Positions 24,572-32,859 of a stretch of DNA of 36,155 nucleotides are shown here, in pieces. Numbering within the stretch: position 1 is the stretch's first letter; every line of letters begins with the position of its first letter. Made by a program: the position numbers and the translations under genes. The DNA is from Rhizobiales bacterium 65-9 (GTDB lineage: Bacteria; Pseudomonadota; Alphaproteobacteria; Rhizobiales; Beijerinckiaceae), in the NCBI GenBank assembly GCA_001899525.1, contig MKVY01000039.1, forward strand, positions 39,066 to 75,220, given 5' to 3'. The notes under the pieces are model-generated. The model did no database searches. It was not told where the DNA came from and saw only the letters and a program-made list of their open reading frames with translations.

Positions 24572-26059
24572 ATGCGTCTTGCGCTGATTCACATCGCTCA
24601 GGAAACCAACGACTTCAATCCGATCCCGACGACGCTGAAGGATTATGAGGCCTACGGCGTCTTCGAAGGGCCGGAGATTCTGGAGAAGCAGCGCGGCGTC
24701 GGCCAGCCCGGCGGCTATATCGCGGCGGTCGAGGCGTCCGGCCGCGACGTCGAAACGGTTGCGATCATCCGGGCTTTCGCGGTCGCGGGCGGCCGGATCA
24801 CGAAGGACGCCTACGACTATTTCGCCGAGAAAATCCGCAGGGGCCTCGCGGCGGCGGGGCTCATCGACGGGCTCGCCCTCCAGCTTCACGGCGCCTGCGC
24901 GGCCGAGGGGATCGACGATGTCGAGGGCGAGCAGGCGGCGTTGTGCCGTTCGATTCTCGGCCCCGACGTGCCGATCGTGCTCGGCCTCGACCACCACGCC
25001 AATGTCACGCAGAAGCTGATCGACAATTGCGATGCGATCGTCGGCCATCGCACGCAGCCGCATGACCCCTTCGACACCGGGAGGATCGGAACCGAACTCC
25101 TGCTGCGCATCGCCGCGCGCGAGGTGAAGCCTGTCATGGCCTGGCGGAAAATTCCGCTTCTGTCGCATCAGGAGCAATTCCTGACGTCGAAAGGGCCGAT
25201 GAAGACTTGGTTCGATCGCGCCCGCGCCATGGAGGCTGATCCGCGCGTGCTGCAGGCCTCGAACTATCCGATGCAGCCCTGGCTCGACGTCGCGGAGGGC
25301 GGCTGGTCGACCATCGTCGTCGCCGACGATGATCAGGCGCTCGCTGAAAAGCTCGCCGACGAGCTTGCCGATCTCGCCTGGTCGATGCGCGACGATTTTC
25401 AGGTCAGGGAGGCCGTCCCGGTCGATGAGGCGGTCCGGATGGCCGACGCGGAGGCGAAAGGCGTCGTCGTTCTGAGCGACACCGGCGACACCGTGTTCGG
25501 CGGCGCGGCCGGCGACAGCAACCTCATTCTCGAATCGATTCTGCGCCAGAAGATCACGAGCCGGACGCTCATTCCGCTGATCTCGCCGAAAGCCGCGAAG
25601 GCGCTGGCCGACGCGGGCGAGGGCGCGACCGTGACGCTGCCGCTCGGCGGCGACGCCGCGACCGCGTTCTTCGCGCCGCTGGAAGTGACGGGCGTCGTGC
25701 GCAAGGTCGGCGGCGGCGTCATCGCGCTGTCCGACAATCATCAGCGCGAGATCGACATGGGCGTGACCGTCATTTTCGAGGTCGGGCCCGTGACGATGAT
25801 GATCAGCGAATTACGCGGTGTGGCGGGCAACGTGCCGGACGCCTACCGCGCCTTCGGCGTCGAGCCGAGCGACTACAGGATCGCCGTCCTCAAGACCGCG
25901 TCGAACTTCCAGTATTTCGCGCCGATCACGTCGCGCGTGATCCGGGCCGACACGCGCGGCCCCGGCCAGTCCGATGTGTTCACCCTGCCGTGGAAACGCA
26001 TTCCGCGGCCGGTCTATCCGCTCGAGACCATAAGCGACCGGCGGGAGGCGACAAAATGA
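24572..26059 (+). CDS. M81 family metallopeptidase, MlrC-like
   Basis: A 495-residue protein of the MlrC family (microcystin-degradation protein MlrC and its many homologues). The N-terminal block HIAQETNDFNP, the LDHHAN segment at residues 139-144 (D140, H142), H159 in VGHRTQPHD, and the later VVLSDTGDTVFGGAAGDSN block are typical, consistent with a zinc site. It starts 1 base after the aminotransferase stop and is read with it. In Sphingomonas MlrC cleaves a linear tetrapeptide; most homologues have unknown substrates, and here the companion peptide-type importer and aminotransferase suggest an imported small peptide or modified amino acid. No signal peptide, so cytoplasmic. Confidence 0.92.
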   Translation: MRLALIHIAQETNDFNPIPTTLKDYEAYGVFEGPEILEKQRGVGQPGGYIAAVEASGRDVETVAIIRAFAVAGGRITKDAYDYFAEKIRRGLAAAGLIDGLALQLHGACAAEGIDDVEGEQAALCRSILGPDVPIVLGLDHHANVTQKLIDNCDAIVGHRTQPHDPFDTGRIGTELLLRIAAREVKPVMAWRKIPLLSHQEQFLTSKGPMKTWFDRARAMEADPRVLQASNYPMQPWLDVAEGGWSTIVVADDDQALAEKLADELADLAWSMRDDFQVREAVPVDEAVRMADAEAKGVVVLSDTGDTVFGGAAGDSNLILESILRQKITSRTLIPLISPKAAKALADAGEGATVTLPLGGDAATAFFAPLEVTGVVRKVGGGVIALSDNHQREIDMGVTVIFEVGPVTMMISELRGVAGNVPDAYRAFGVEPSDYRIAVLKTASNFQYFAPITSRVIRADTRGPGQSDVFTLPWKRIPRPVYPLETISDRREATK

Positions 26060-26135
26060 AAAACCCGCATCGCCTGCGGTTGTGTCGCGGCGGTTCTCTG
26101 TCAACCTGAGTTCGGCTTCGGAGGAGGAGGCAAGA

Positions 26136-27671
26136 ATGAAAAGAGGGGACTTTCGCCCGTCAGGGCTTTTCAAGGCGCTGGCGATCGCAGCGATCGCTTT
26201 CGTCGCGGCGCCGGCCGCCGACGCGCAGGAGTCGAAAGGCCGCGTGCGCGTCGCGATTCTCGCCGACATCAACAACTACGATCCGCAGCAGTTTCTTACC
26301 GTCAATTTTCCGATCATCAAGAATCTGTATGACAGCCTGATCGAATATACGCCGGACGGGAAGGCGGTTCCGAGCCTCGCCTCGGCCTGGACCATCGCCC
26401 CCGACAACAAATCGGTCGCCCTCACGCTCCGCAAGGATGTGAAGTTCCAGAGCGGCGCTCCGTTCAACGCCGCTGCGGTGGACGCCACGCTGAAGAAGGC
26501 GGCCGATCCGCAGCGCGGCAAGAACGTCTATGCGACCATGTCCATCGTCAAGGACTGGAAGGTGGCGGACGATTACGCCATCACGGTGAATTTCAAGGCG
26601 CCCGCGCCCGACAAGCAGATCACCGATCTTCTCCAGTTCATCTCCATCATCGATCCGGCCGGCATCGACACGGTCGAGACCAAGCCCGCCGGCACGGGCG
26701 CCTATATGCTCGGCGAGCGCGTCACCGGCCAGCGCATCCGCCTCGTCGCGAATCCGCATTACTGGCGCGAGAAGGAGCCCGTGTCGGGCGAGGTCGTGCT
26801 GACCATCTTCAGCGATGACGCCGCGGCGACGGCGGCGCTCGAATCCGGCGCGGTCGATATGGTGTATGGCGGCAGCGCGCGCAGCGCCGTGCGCCTGCGC
26901 GGCGCCGGCTATCAGCTCGTTCAGGGGCCGGGGCCGCTGGTCCAGGTGTTTCGCATCAACAGCACGCGCGGCCCGTTTCGCAACGAGAAGTTCCGTCAGG
27001 CGTTCAACCATCTGATGGATCGAGCCAACATGCTGCGGGTCGGCTACGCTGGTCTTGGCGAGGCGGTGGCGCTGCCCTGGGCCCCGGCGAGCCCGGCTTT
27101 CGATAAATCCTACAACGAGAAATATCCCTTCGATCTCGACAAGGCGAAGGCGCTCCTGTCCGCGTCGGGTCTGTCGGCGGCGGAGATGAGCAACTGGAAG
27201 CTGCTGGTGAATGGCGGCGACGAGCCGTCCGTCGTTCTCAGCCAGATCGTTCAGAACACGCTGGGGCGCGTCGGAATCAAGATCGATCTCGACATGAAGC
27301 AGGGATCGGAGTTCGTCGACTCCATGCTGGGCGGCAAGTTCGACGCCATGTTCGGCGCGATCGGCAACATCCAGAAATTTCCGTCCCGCCTTGCGACGAA
27401 CAGCATCTACCGCACATCGGGCAATCCGGTGCTCGGCGATCCCAATCCGCACAAGGACTATGTCGCCGCGATCGAGCGCGTGAACGCGGCCTTCGGCGCC
27501 GACGTGAAGGCGAGCTACGACAATCTCAATCAGGTGCTGGTAAAGGACGCTTTCGGCGTTCCCACCAACACCTATGACAGCGCGTTGATGGTCGCTGCGA
27601 AAAATCTCAGCGGTTTCACGCTCGACATCGACAATATGCTTGTCGCGCGCACGCTTGGAATGAAGCCCTGA
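26136..27671 (+). CDS. ABC solute-binding protein, family 5
   Basis: Periplasmic receptor of 511 residues. ATG 26136 has a very strong GGAGGAGG ribosome site just upstream and begins a Sec signal (basic MKRGDFRPSGLFK, hydrophobic ALAIAAIAFVAAPAA, then DAQE). Mature motifs typical of family 5 include NLYDSLIEYTPDGKAVPSLA, LTLRKDVKFQSGAPF and GTGAYMLGERVTGQ. It follows the MlrC-like gene by 76 bases and precedes two permeases by 169 bases, a gap without clear coding or a strong terminator. Its ligand is probably related to the substrates of the upstream aminotransferase and metallopeptidase. It is only distantly similar to the receptor at 18599-20173. Confidence 0.94.
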   Translation: MKRGDFRPSGLFKALAIAAIAFVAAPAADAQESKGRVRVAILADINNYDPQQFLTVNFPIIKNLYDSLIEYTPDGKAVPSLASAWTIAPDNKSVALTLRKDVKFQSGAPFNAAAVDATLKKAADPQRGKNVYATMSIVKDWKVADDYAITVNFKAPAPDKQITDLLQFISIIDPAGIDTVETKPAGTGAYMLGERVTGQRIRLVANPHYWREKEPVSGEVVLTIFSDDAAATAALESGAVDMVYGGSARSAVRLRGAGYQLVQGPGPLVQVFRINSTRGPFRNEKFRQAFNHLMDRANMLRVGYAGLGEAVALPWAPASPAFDKSYNEKYPFDLDKAKALLSASGLSAAEMSNWKLLVNGGDEPSVVLSQIVQNTLGRVGIKIDLDMKQGSEFVDSMLGGKFDAMFGAIGNIQKFPSRLATNSIYRTSGNPVLGDPNPHKDYVAAIERVNAAFGADVKASYDNLNQVLVKDAFGVPTNTYDSALMVAAKNLSGFTLDIDNMLVARTLGMKP

Positions 27672-27840
27672 TGCAGCGAAGGCTTCGCCGTCGGCCGCGC
27701 GCGCCGATGGCTGGCCCTGCGGCGGCGCGGCGGGGCGAAGACAAAACGGTCATCCCCCTGGAGCGGGCCGCGCCGGCGGCTCGCTTTCCTCTATGTCGTC
27801 GGCGGCGCTTCGTGCGCGCTGCGCTCGCGGAGGGCGGGCG

Positions 27841-28704
27841 ATGAGCGCCGCCCTTATCAGGCATGTGCTGCGGCGCCCCGGCGCGCTCGCCGGATCGCTG
27901 TTTCTGCTCGTGCTGATCCTGGTCGCCGTTTTCGCCGATGCGCTGCCGATTGATCCGCTCGGGCAGGATCTGATCGCGTCGCTTGAGCCGCCCTCGGCGG
28001 CGCACTGGTTCGGCGTCGACGAGCTCGGCCGGGACATCATGGCGCGCGTCGTCTATGGCGCCCGCACCTCTCTGTTCACCGCGGCCGGCGCCGTGCTGAT
28101 CGCTGGCGCGGTCGGCGTTCCCATCGGCCTCGTCGCCGGTTTCTTCGGCGGCTGGCGCGACGCGCTCCTCATGCGTTTCGTCGATGTGCTGCTGGCGCTG
28201 CCTGGCATCCTGTTCGCGATGGCGATGATCGCTGTTCTGGGCCGCAGTCAGGCGGCTGCGCTGGTCGCGGTCGGCGTCACTGGAATTCCGAGCTTCGCGC
28301 GCGTCACGCGGGCGCAGGTTCTGTCGCTGCGCAAGCGCGATTTCGTCGCCGCCGTCGAAGCCTTCGGCGGAACCGCCACCTACAGCATGTTCCGCACCGT
28401 GCTGCCGAACGCGTGGAGCCCCATTCTCGTGCAGGTGGTGGTGTTGTCCTCCGTCGCGATCCTGCTGGAGGCGGCGCTGTCGTTCCTCGGCGTCGGCATT
28501 CCCCCGCCCACGCCGAGCTGGGGCGAAATGCTGCGCACCGGCAAGGCCTATCTGCATGACGCGCCGCACTACGCCGTGCTGCCGGGACTCGTGCTCACCC
28601 TGACGATCCTGTCGCTCGATGCGATCGGGCGCGCGCTCGCCGGCGCGCTGGAGCAGCGGCAGGACGTCAGCGTCGGTCTCGGCGCCAGCGGCGGCCGCCC
28701 ATGA
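27841..28704 (+). CDS. Peptide-type ABC transporter permease, DppC type
   Basis: Inner-membrane permease of 287 residues. ATG 27841, with GGAGGG about 7 bases upstream, gives MSAALIRHVLRRPGALAGS, a normal DppC N-terminus; an in-frame ATG at 27793 would add an Arg-rich stretch unlike the family. The diagnostic HWFGVDELGRDIMARVVYGART block and the ATPase-contact region FVAAVEAFGGTATYSMFRTV are present. Gene order is DppC before DppB, the reverse of the usual arrangement and of the minus-strand operon here. ATGA overlap (28701-28704) couples it to the next permease. No ATPase gene follows. Confidence 0.93.
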   Translation: MSAALIRHVLRRPGALAGSLFLLVLILVAVFADALPIDPLGQDLIASLEPPSAAHWFGVDELGRDIMARVVYGARTSLFTAAGAVLIAGAVGVPIGLVAGFFGGWRDALLMRFVDVLLALPGILFAMAMIAVLGRSQAAALVAVGVTGIPSFARVTRAQVLSLRKRDFVAAVEAFGGTATYSMFRTVLPNAWSPILVQVVVLSSVAILLEAALSFLGVGIPPPTPSWGEMLRTGKAYLHDAPHYAVLPGLVLTLTILSLDAIGRALAGALEQRQDVSVGLGASGGRP

Positions 28705-29648
28705 TCGGCTTTGTCGTCCGCCGCCTCCTCCAGCTCATACCGGTTCTGCTTGTCGCTTCGCTCGGCGTCTGGGCGATGATCTATGCGGTGCCCGGCGGGC
28801 CGGTCGGCATGCTCGTCGGCGAGAATGCGACGCCGGAGCAGATCAAGGCGGTCACCGCGCAGTTCGGTCTCGATCAGCCGGTGCTCGTGCAATATGCGGC
28901 GTGGCTGCAGAAGGCGATTCTCGGCGATCTCGGGCGTTCGATCCACACCCGCGAGCCGGTGCTCGATCTCATCGCCCAGCGCCTTCCGGCGACGCTTCAG
29001 CTCGGCCTGGCCGCGACGCTGGTCGGTCTCGTGATCGGCGTCCCGGTCGCGCTGGCGAGCGCGACATGGCCGGGCTCATGGCTCGATCGGGGCTTGAGTC
29101 TCTGGAGCGCGCTGGCGCTTGGCGTTCCGACCTTCTGGCTCGGCATTCTTCTCATCCTGTTTTTTTCGGTGGAAATGCGCTGGCTGCCGTCGGCATCCGG
29201 CTATGCGCCGCTGCTGACCTCGCCGGCCGAGGCGCTGCGCAACCTGCTGCTGCCCGCCGTGACGCTCGGCGTTTACGTGTCGGGCATTTTCGCGCGCTTC
29301 CTGCGCGCCGCGCTCGTGGAGGAGATGAAGGCGGACTATATCCGCACGGCGCGCGCCAAGGGCGTCGGCGAGCGCGAGGTCGTCGGCCGCCACGCGCTGC
29401 GCAACGCGCTGCTGCCCTTCGTCACCATCGTCGGGCTGATGCTCGCGAATTTCATCGGCGGCGCTGTGGTGACGGAAGCGGTGTTCACCTATCCCGGCCT
29501 TGGCAGGCTTCTGATCCAGGCCATCAGCACGCGCGACTATCCGCTCATACAGGGCTGCATCCTGGTGATCCTTGTGATCTATGTTCTGATCAATGTGCTG
29601 GTCGACGCGTTGTACGCCGTCATCGATCCGCGCGTCGAATACGCCTGA
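28701..29648 (+). CDS. Peptide-type ABC transporter permease, DppB type
   Basis: Partner permease of 315 residues, starting MIGFVVRRLLQLIPVLLV as DppB proteins do. Also seen: YAVPGGPVGMLVGENATPEQ (the region after helix 1), the contact loop DYIRTARAKGVGEREVVGRHAL, and the terminal LVDALYAVIDPRVEYA. Forms the channel with the DppC-like subunit for the receptor at 26136. The SDR gene follows after 18 bases. Since no ATPase is encoded between 23224 and 31236, energy must come from a subunit elsewhere, with the fused ATPase at 12719-14572 the nearest candidate. Confidence 0.94.
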   Translation: MIGFVVRRLLQLIPVLLVASLGVWAMIYAVPGGPVGMLVGENATPEQIKAVTAQFGLDQPVLVQYAAWLQKAILGDLGRSIHTREPVLDLIAQRLPATLQLGLAATLVGLVIGVPVALASATWPGSWLDRGLSLWSALALGVPTFWLGILLILFFSVEMRWLPSASGYAPLLTSPAEALRNLLLPAVTLGVYVSGIFARFLRAALVEEMKADYIRTARAKGVGEREVVGRHALRNALLPFVTIVGLMLANFIGGAVVTEAVFTYPGLGRLLIQAISTRDYPLIQGCILVILVIYVLINVLVDALYAVIDPRVEYA

Positions 29649-29666
29649 GGAGACGCCGCGACCGCC

Positions 29667-30458
29667 ATGAGCGACGATCGTCCATCCCCGCCGAACCGTC
29701 TGTTTGATCTGTCCGGTCAGGTCGCGCTCGTCACTGGCGCGTCGCGCGGCCTTGGCTGGGCGATGGCGCAGTCGCTCGCGGCCGCCGGCGCCCTCGTCGT
29801 CCTCAACGGCCGCGATGAATCGACGCTCGCGCCGCGCCGCGACCGGTTGAGGGAATGGGGTTTCACGGCCGAGATCGCCGCGTTCGACGTGACCGATGCG
29901 AAGGCGTGCTGCGCCGCTGTCGCGGAGATCGCCGCGCGCCATGGCCGCCTCGACATTCTCCTCAGCAACGCCGGTTCGACCGTGCGCAAGCCTCTTCTGG
30001 AGCAGACCGACGACGACTGGAGCCGCGTGATCGACGCCGATCTCACCGCCGGCTGGCGCCTTGCGCGCGAATCCGCGCGCGTCATGATTCAGGCCGGCCA
30101 CGGCCGCATCCTGCTCGTCTCCTCGATCAACGGCTTCGTCGCGCGGCCGGGCATCACCGCCTATGTCGCGGCGAAGACCGGACTGCATGGGCTTGTGCGC
30201 GCGCTCGCCGTCGAGCTCGCGCCGCATGGCGTGACGGTGAACGCGCTCGCGCCCGGTTATTTTCCGACCGAGGGCAACAGCGCGCTGCGGCGGTCCGATC
30301 CGGACTTCGCGCCCCGCATAGCGGCGCGCACGCCGGCGGCGCGATGGGGCGATCCGCAGGAGCTTGGCGCCGCCGCCGTCTATCTGGCCTCGCGCGCGTC
30401 GGGATACACCACAGGGGGCGTTCTCCTGGTCGATGGCGGGCTGACGGCGGCGATCTGA
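29667..30458 (+). CDS. Short-chain dehydrogenase/reductase (SDR)
   Basis: A 263-residue classical SDR. NAD(P) loop TGASRGLG at residues 23-30, NAG motif in LLSNAGSTVRKPLLE, and catalytic S153, Y166 and K170 (SSINGF and AYVAAKTG). The C-terminal GGVLLVDGGLTA is the usual closing block. The FDLSGQVALVTG start resembles gluconate 5-dehydrogenase/2-deoxygluconate 3-dehydrogenase-type SDRs, but that is not enough to name the substrate. It lies between the peptide-type permeases and an IclR regulator in one operon, so it probably oxidises or reduces an alcohol or keto group in the breakdown product handled by the aminotransferase. Confidence 0.93.
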   Translation: MSDDRPSPPNRLFDLSGQVALVTGASRGLGWAMAQSLAAAGALVVLNGRDESTLAPRRDRLREWGFTAEIAAFDVTDAKACCAAVAEIAARHGRLDILLSNAGSTVRKPLLEQTDDDWSRVIDADLTAGWRLARESARVMIQAGHGRILLVSSINGFVARPGITAYVAAKTGLHGLVRALAVELAPHGVTVNALAPGYFPTEGNSALRRSDPDFAPRIAARTPAARWGDPQELGAAAVYLASRASGYTTGGVLLVDGGLTAAI

Positions 30459-30459
30459 C

Positions 30460-31236
30460 ATGAGTCTCGACACGCGCTACATCGTGAAGCCCGTCCGCAA
30501 GGCGCTTCAGCTCCTCGACGAACTCGCCGCCGAAGGCCGCCCGCTGACGCTGACGGAAATCTCCGAGCGCACGGCGCTGCCGAAGACGACCGCGTTCCGC
30601 TACCTCTATACGTTGCGCTCGGCGGGAATGGTGGTGCTCGCCGATGAGGGCGAAAGCTATGCGATCGGCCCGCGTCTGGCGACCGTCGCCGCGCCGGAGG
30701 CGGCGATCGAGATCCTGAAACGCACGGCGCTGCCGCAGATGCGCGGCTTGCAGTTGCGCTTCAATGAGACCGTCAATCTCGCGGTCGCCGACGGTTCCGA
30801 TATAGTTTACGTCTCGATGGTCGGCAGCACGCGCTCGCTGCGCATGGAGGCGAGCCTCGGCGCGCGCGATCCTTTGCATTCGACCAGTCTCGGCAAGGCG
30901 ATCCTCTCCGCGCGCAAGGAGGAGAGCCGGCTCGACGGCCTGCCGCGCCGGCTCGTCGCGCGCACGCCGAAAACGCTGACCTCGCGCCGCGCGCTGGAGG
31001 AGGAGTTGGCCGCGTGCGCGGCGCGCGGCTTCGCCCTTGATCTCGAGGAGAACGAAACCGGCGCGCATTGCGTCGCCGCTGCGATTCCGTGGTCCAATCC
31101 CGCCGCCGCCCTCAGCGTCTCCGGGCCGGCGCAGCGCCTGCCCTCAGAGGCGCTGGCGCGCGTCGGCGCTGCGCTGATTCGCGCCGCCAACGCGATCGGC
31201 GGCAAGCTCGAGGCGGGCGCGCGGCCGCCGCAGTGA
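30460..31236 (+). CDS. IclR family transcriptional regulator
   Basis: A 258-residue regulator. The N-terminal winged helix-turn-helix is clear (KPVRKALQLLDELAAEG, then LTEISERTALPKTTAFRYLYTL). The effector domain includes LRMEASLGARDPLHSTSLGKAIL and, near the end, AALSVSGPAQRLPSEAL, both hallmarks of IclR proteins. It is the last gene of the plus-strand operon, starting 1 base after the SDR stop, and presumably responds to the operon's substrate or product and controls it. Its stop codon ends at 31236 and the convergent gene's stop begins at 31237, so there is no intergenic terminator. Confidence 0.94.
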   Translation: MSLDTRYIVKPVRKALQLLDELAAEGRPLTLTEISERTALPKTTAFRYLYTLRSAGMVVLADEGESYAIGPRLATVAAPEAAIEILKRTALPQMRGLQLRFNETVNLAVADGSDIVYVSMVGSTRSLRMEASLGARDPLHSTSLGKAILSARKEESRLDGLPRRLVARTPKTLTSRRALEEELAACAARGFALDLEENETGAHCVAAAIPWSNPAAALSVSGPAQRLPSEALARVGAALIRAANAIGGKLEAGARPPQ

Positions 31237-31926
31237 CTATGCCGCGCCGGCCTTTCGCGTCGTGAGCTGGTGGCGGTAGAAGCCGAGCTGGACCGGCCCT
31301 TCGACGCCGAGCGTGAGCATGCGTCCGAGCGACAATTCATCCCGCACCACCGCCGCGAACGCCGCCTCGTCTCCCCATCCTTCGACGATGAGGGTCGCGG
31401 CGGGCACCACGTTCGCCGCGCCGCGCGCGCGCTGCTCGGCGTTGACATAGCCGCTCGCGTCCCGATCCGCGAGCAGCAGATGCGCCGCGGCGATCCCCGG
31501 CGAGGTGACGAGGCGCGGAATGAGATTGCTGGAGACGACGCGCATATGGCGCGCCTCCTCCTCCGCCGGAAGGTCGTAGCGCGCGGTGGCGACGAGCCCG
31601 CCCTCGGCGTCGCCGGCGGTCGCGGCCACGCCGCACAAAGCGCGCGCCACGGACTGGAAGGACGCGACCGATTTCAGCGTCCACGGCGTCGGGCTGTCGA
31701 GGCGCGCCTTGTAGTCGTCGCCTTTCACCACGTCGGGCGATTCCGTCTCGTAGAGATTGAAGAATTCGAGATCCGCGTCGAAGGCGATGAACCGCCGGCC
31801 GCGAATGAAGCCCGGAATGCCGACGCGCTCCGGCATATGTTCGGACCCGTGCCAGGCGTAGAAGTTCTCGCGCCCCGCCGGCGCGATGTTATGCCAGATC
31901 GCGACCGCGCCGCCCTTGGCCTTCAT
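31237..31926 (-). CDS. Unknown protein, ferredoxin-like alpha/beta-barrel character
   Basis: A 229-residue soluble protein. The reading frame is open far upstream, but that part lies inside the DapA-like gene; ATG 31926 overlaps that gene's stop (ATGA, 31923-31926) and starts MKAKGGAVAIWHNIAP. The segment ENFYAWHGSEHMPERVG followed by PGFIRGRRF resembles the H-x2-EH-PER-PGF layout of EthD or dimeric alpha/beta-barrel domains, and the second half (PGIAAAHLLLADRDASGY) may be a degenerate repeat of it. These similarities are from eye only. Last gene of the NitT/TauT-type operon. A small-molecule-binding or isomerase/decarboxylase role would fit; I cannot assign one. Confidence 0.8.
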   Translation of the reverse strand: MKAKGGAVAIWHNIAPAGRENFYAWHGSEHMPERVGIPGFIRGRRFIAFDADLEFFNLYETESPDVVKGDDYKARLDSPTPWTLKSVASFQSVARALCGVAATAGDAEGGLVATARYDLPAEEEARHMRVVSSNLIPRLVTSPGIAAAHLLLADRDASGYVNAEQRARGAANVVPAATLIVEGWGDEAAFAAVVRDELSLGRMLTLGVEGPVQLGFYRHQLTTRKAGAA

Positions 31927-32849
31927 CGTTCGATCACTCCCTGACGGCGGCACAGCGCCTCGATCTCCGCCCGCTCCGACGCCGACACGCCGAGCTGCGG
32001 CTCGCGGCAGGCGGATGACGGGAAATGTCCCTGCAGGCGAAGCACTTCCTTCATGCGCGGCCGGAAGTCGCGAATCGGCGGCCGCCAGCAGTAGCGCGCG
32101 ATCGGGCCGAGCTGATCCCAGATCGCCTTGCCGGCGGACAGGTCTCCGCGCTGAACCGCGTCGTTCATGGCGACGAGCCGCCCCGTCTCCATGCCGCCGA
32201 ATCCGATCAGCGCGCCGTCGCAGCCCATGGTCATCGCTTCGAAGATGAAGGTGTCGCTGCCGGTCAGGACGCCGATCGGCTCCGGCAACTGTTTCGCCGC
32301 CTCGATCGTCTGCATCGTTTGCGCGACATCGAAGGACGACTCCTTGATCGCGATGACTTCGGGAATGTCGGCGATGGCGCGCAGGATCGACGGCGTGTAG
32401 TCGGGCCCCCACCCCTTGGGAAACTGGAAGCAGATGATCGGCAGCTTCGCCGCCTCCGCGATGGCGCGGTGATAGCGCACGATCATCTCTTCCGGCACGG
32501 GCGCGCCGGAAAAGGTCGGGAACGGCGGAAAGATCGCGAAGCCTTCCACGCCGGCGCGCGCGAGCCTCTCCGCCTTCTGCGCCGCGGCTTTCGTCGAGCC
32601 GGCGACGACGCCGGACAGCAGCGGAACGCGCCCGCCGATCGCCGATTTGCAGACGCGGATCACCTCGAACTGCTCCTCCTCGGTGAGCGAGATCACCTCG
32701 GACGCGTCCATGTTCATCGCGATCGCCTGCGGCTTTTCGGCCGCGATCCACGCCATGTAGCGCGCGAGCGACGGCCAATCGATTTCGGCGTCGTCGCGCA
32801 TCGGCAGAAGCGGAGCGGCGATGACGCCGGAGAACGGACGTTGCAGCAT
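31923..32849 (-). CDS. DapA/N-acetylneuraminate lyase superfamily protein, non-canonical
   Basis: A 308-residue TIM-barrel protein of the Schiff-base aldolase superfamily. The lysine that forms the imine is present (K169 in IAIKESS). The other residues of the E. coli DapA active site, aligned by eye, are changed: Thr44 becomes D48 (MDASE at 47-51 replaces TTGE), Tyr107 becomes F110 (PPFP) and Tyr133 becomes F141 (CFQFPKGW). It is therefore not a lysine-pathway dihydrodipicolinate synthase; it could be a hydrolase, lyase or dehydratase acting on a 2-oxo acid. It lies 10 bases after the ATPase gene of a NitT/TauT-type importer and overlaps the following unknown gene. Confidence 0.88.
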   Translation of the reverse strand: MLQRPFSGVIAAPLLPMRDDAEIDWPSLARYMAWIAAEKPQAIAMNMDASEVISLTEEEQFEVIRVCKSAIGGRVPLLSGVVAGSTKAAAQKAERLARAGVEGFAIFPPFPTFSGAPVPEEMIVRYHRAIAEAAKLPIICFQFPKGWGPDYTPSILRAIADIPEVIAIKESSFDVAQTMQTIEAAKQLPEPIGVLTGSDTFIFEAMTMGCDGALIGFGGMETGRLVAMNDAVQRGDLSAGKAIWDQLGPIARYCWRPPIRDFRPRMKEVLRLQGHFPSSACREPQLGVSASERAEIEALCRRQGVIER

Positions 32850-32859
32850 CAGGGGCCTG

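Noticed and set aside
26100-26106. GTCAACC upstream of the receptor at 26136 as another TetR operator
   Set aside because: Only one arm of the TCAACC-N4-GGTTGA palindrome is present, and a 7-base match is expected by chance.
31927-32778. N-terminal extension that would make the barrel-like protein 513 residues long
   Set aside because: The extra part is Arg/Asp-rich out-of-frame reading of the DapA-like gene; the ATGA overlap at 31923-31926 gives a normal start.
31923-32849. Annotation as lysine-biosynthetic dihydrodipicolinate synthase (dapA)
   Set aside because: Thr44, Tyr107 and Tyr133 equivalents are all changed and the gene sits in a catabolic transport operon.
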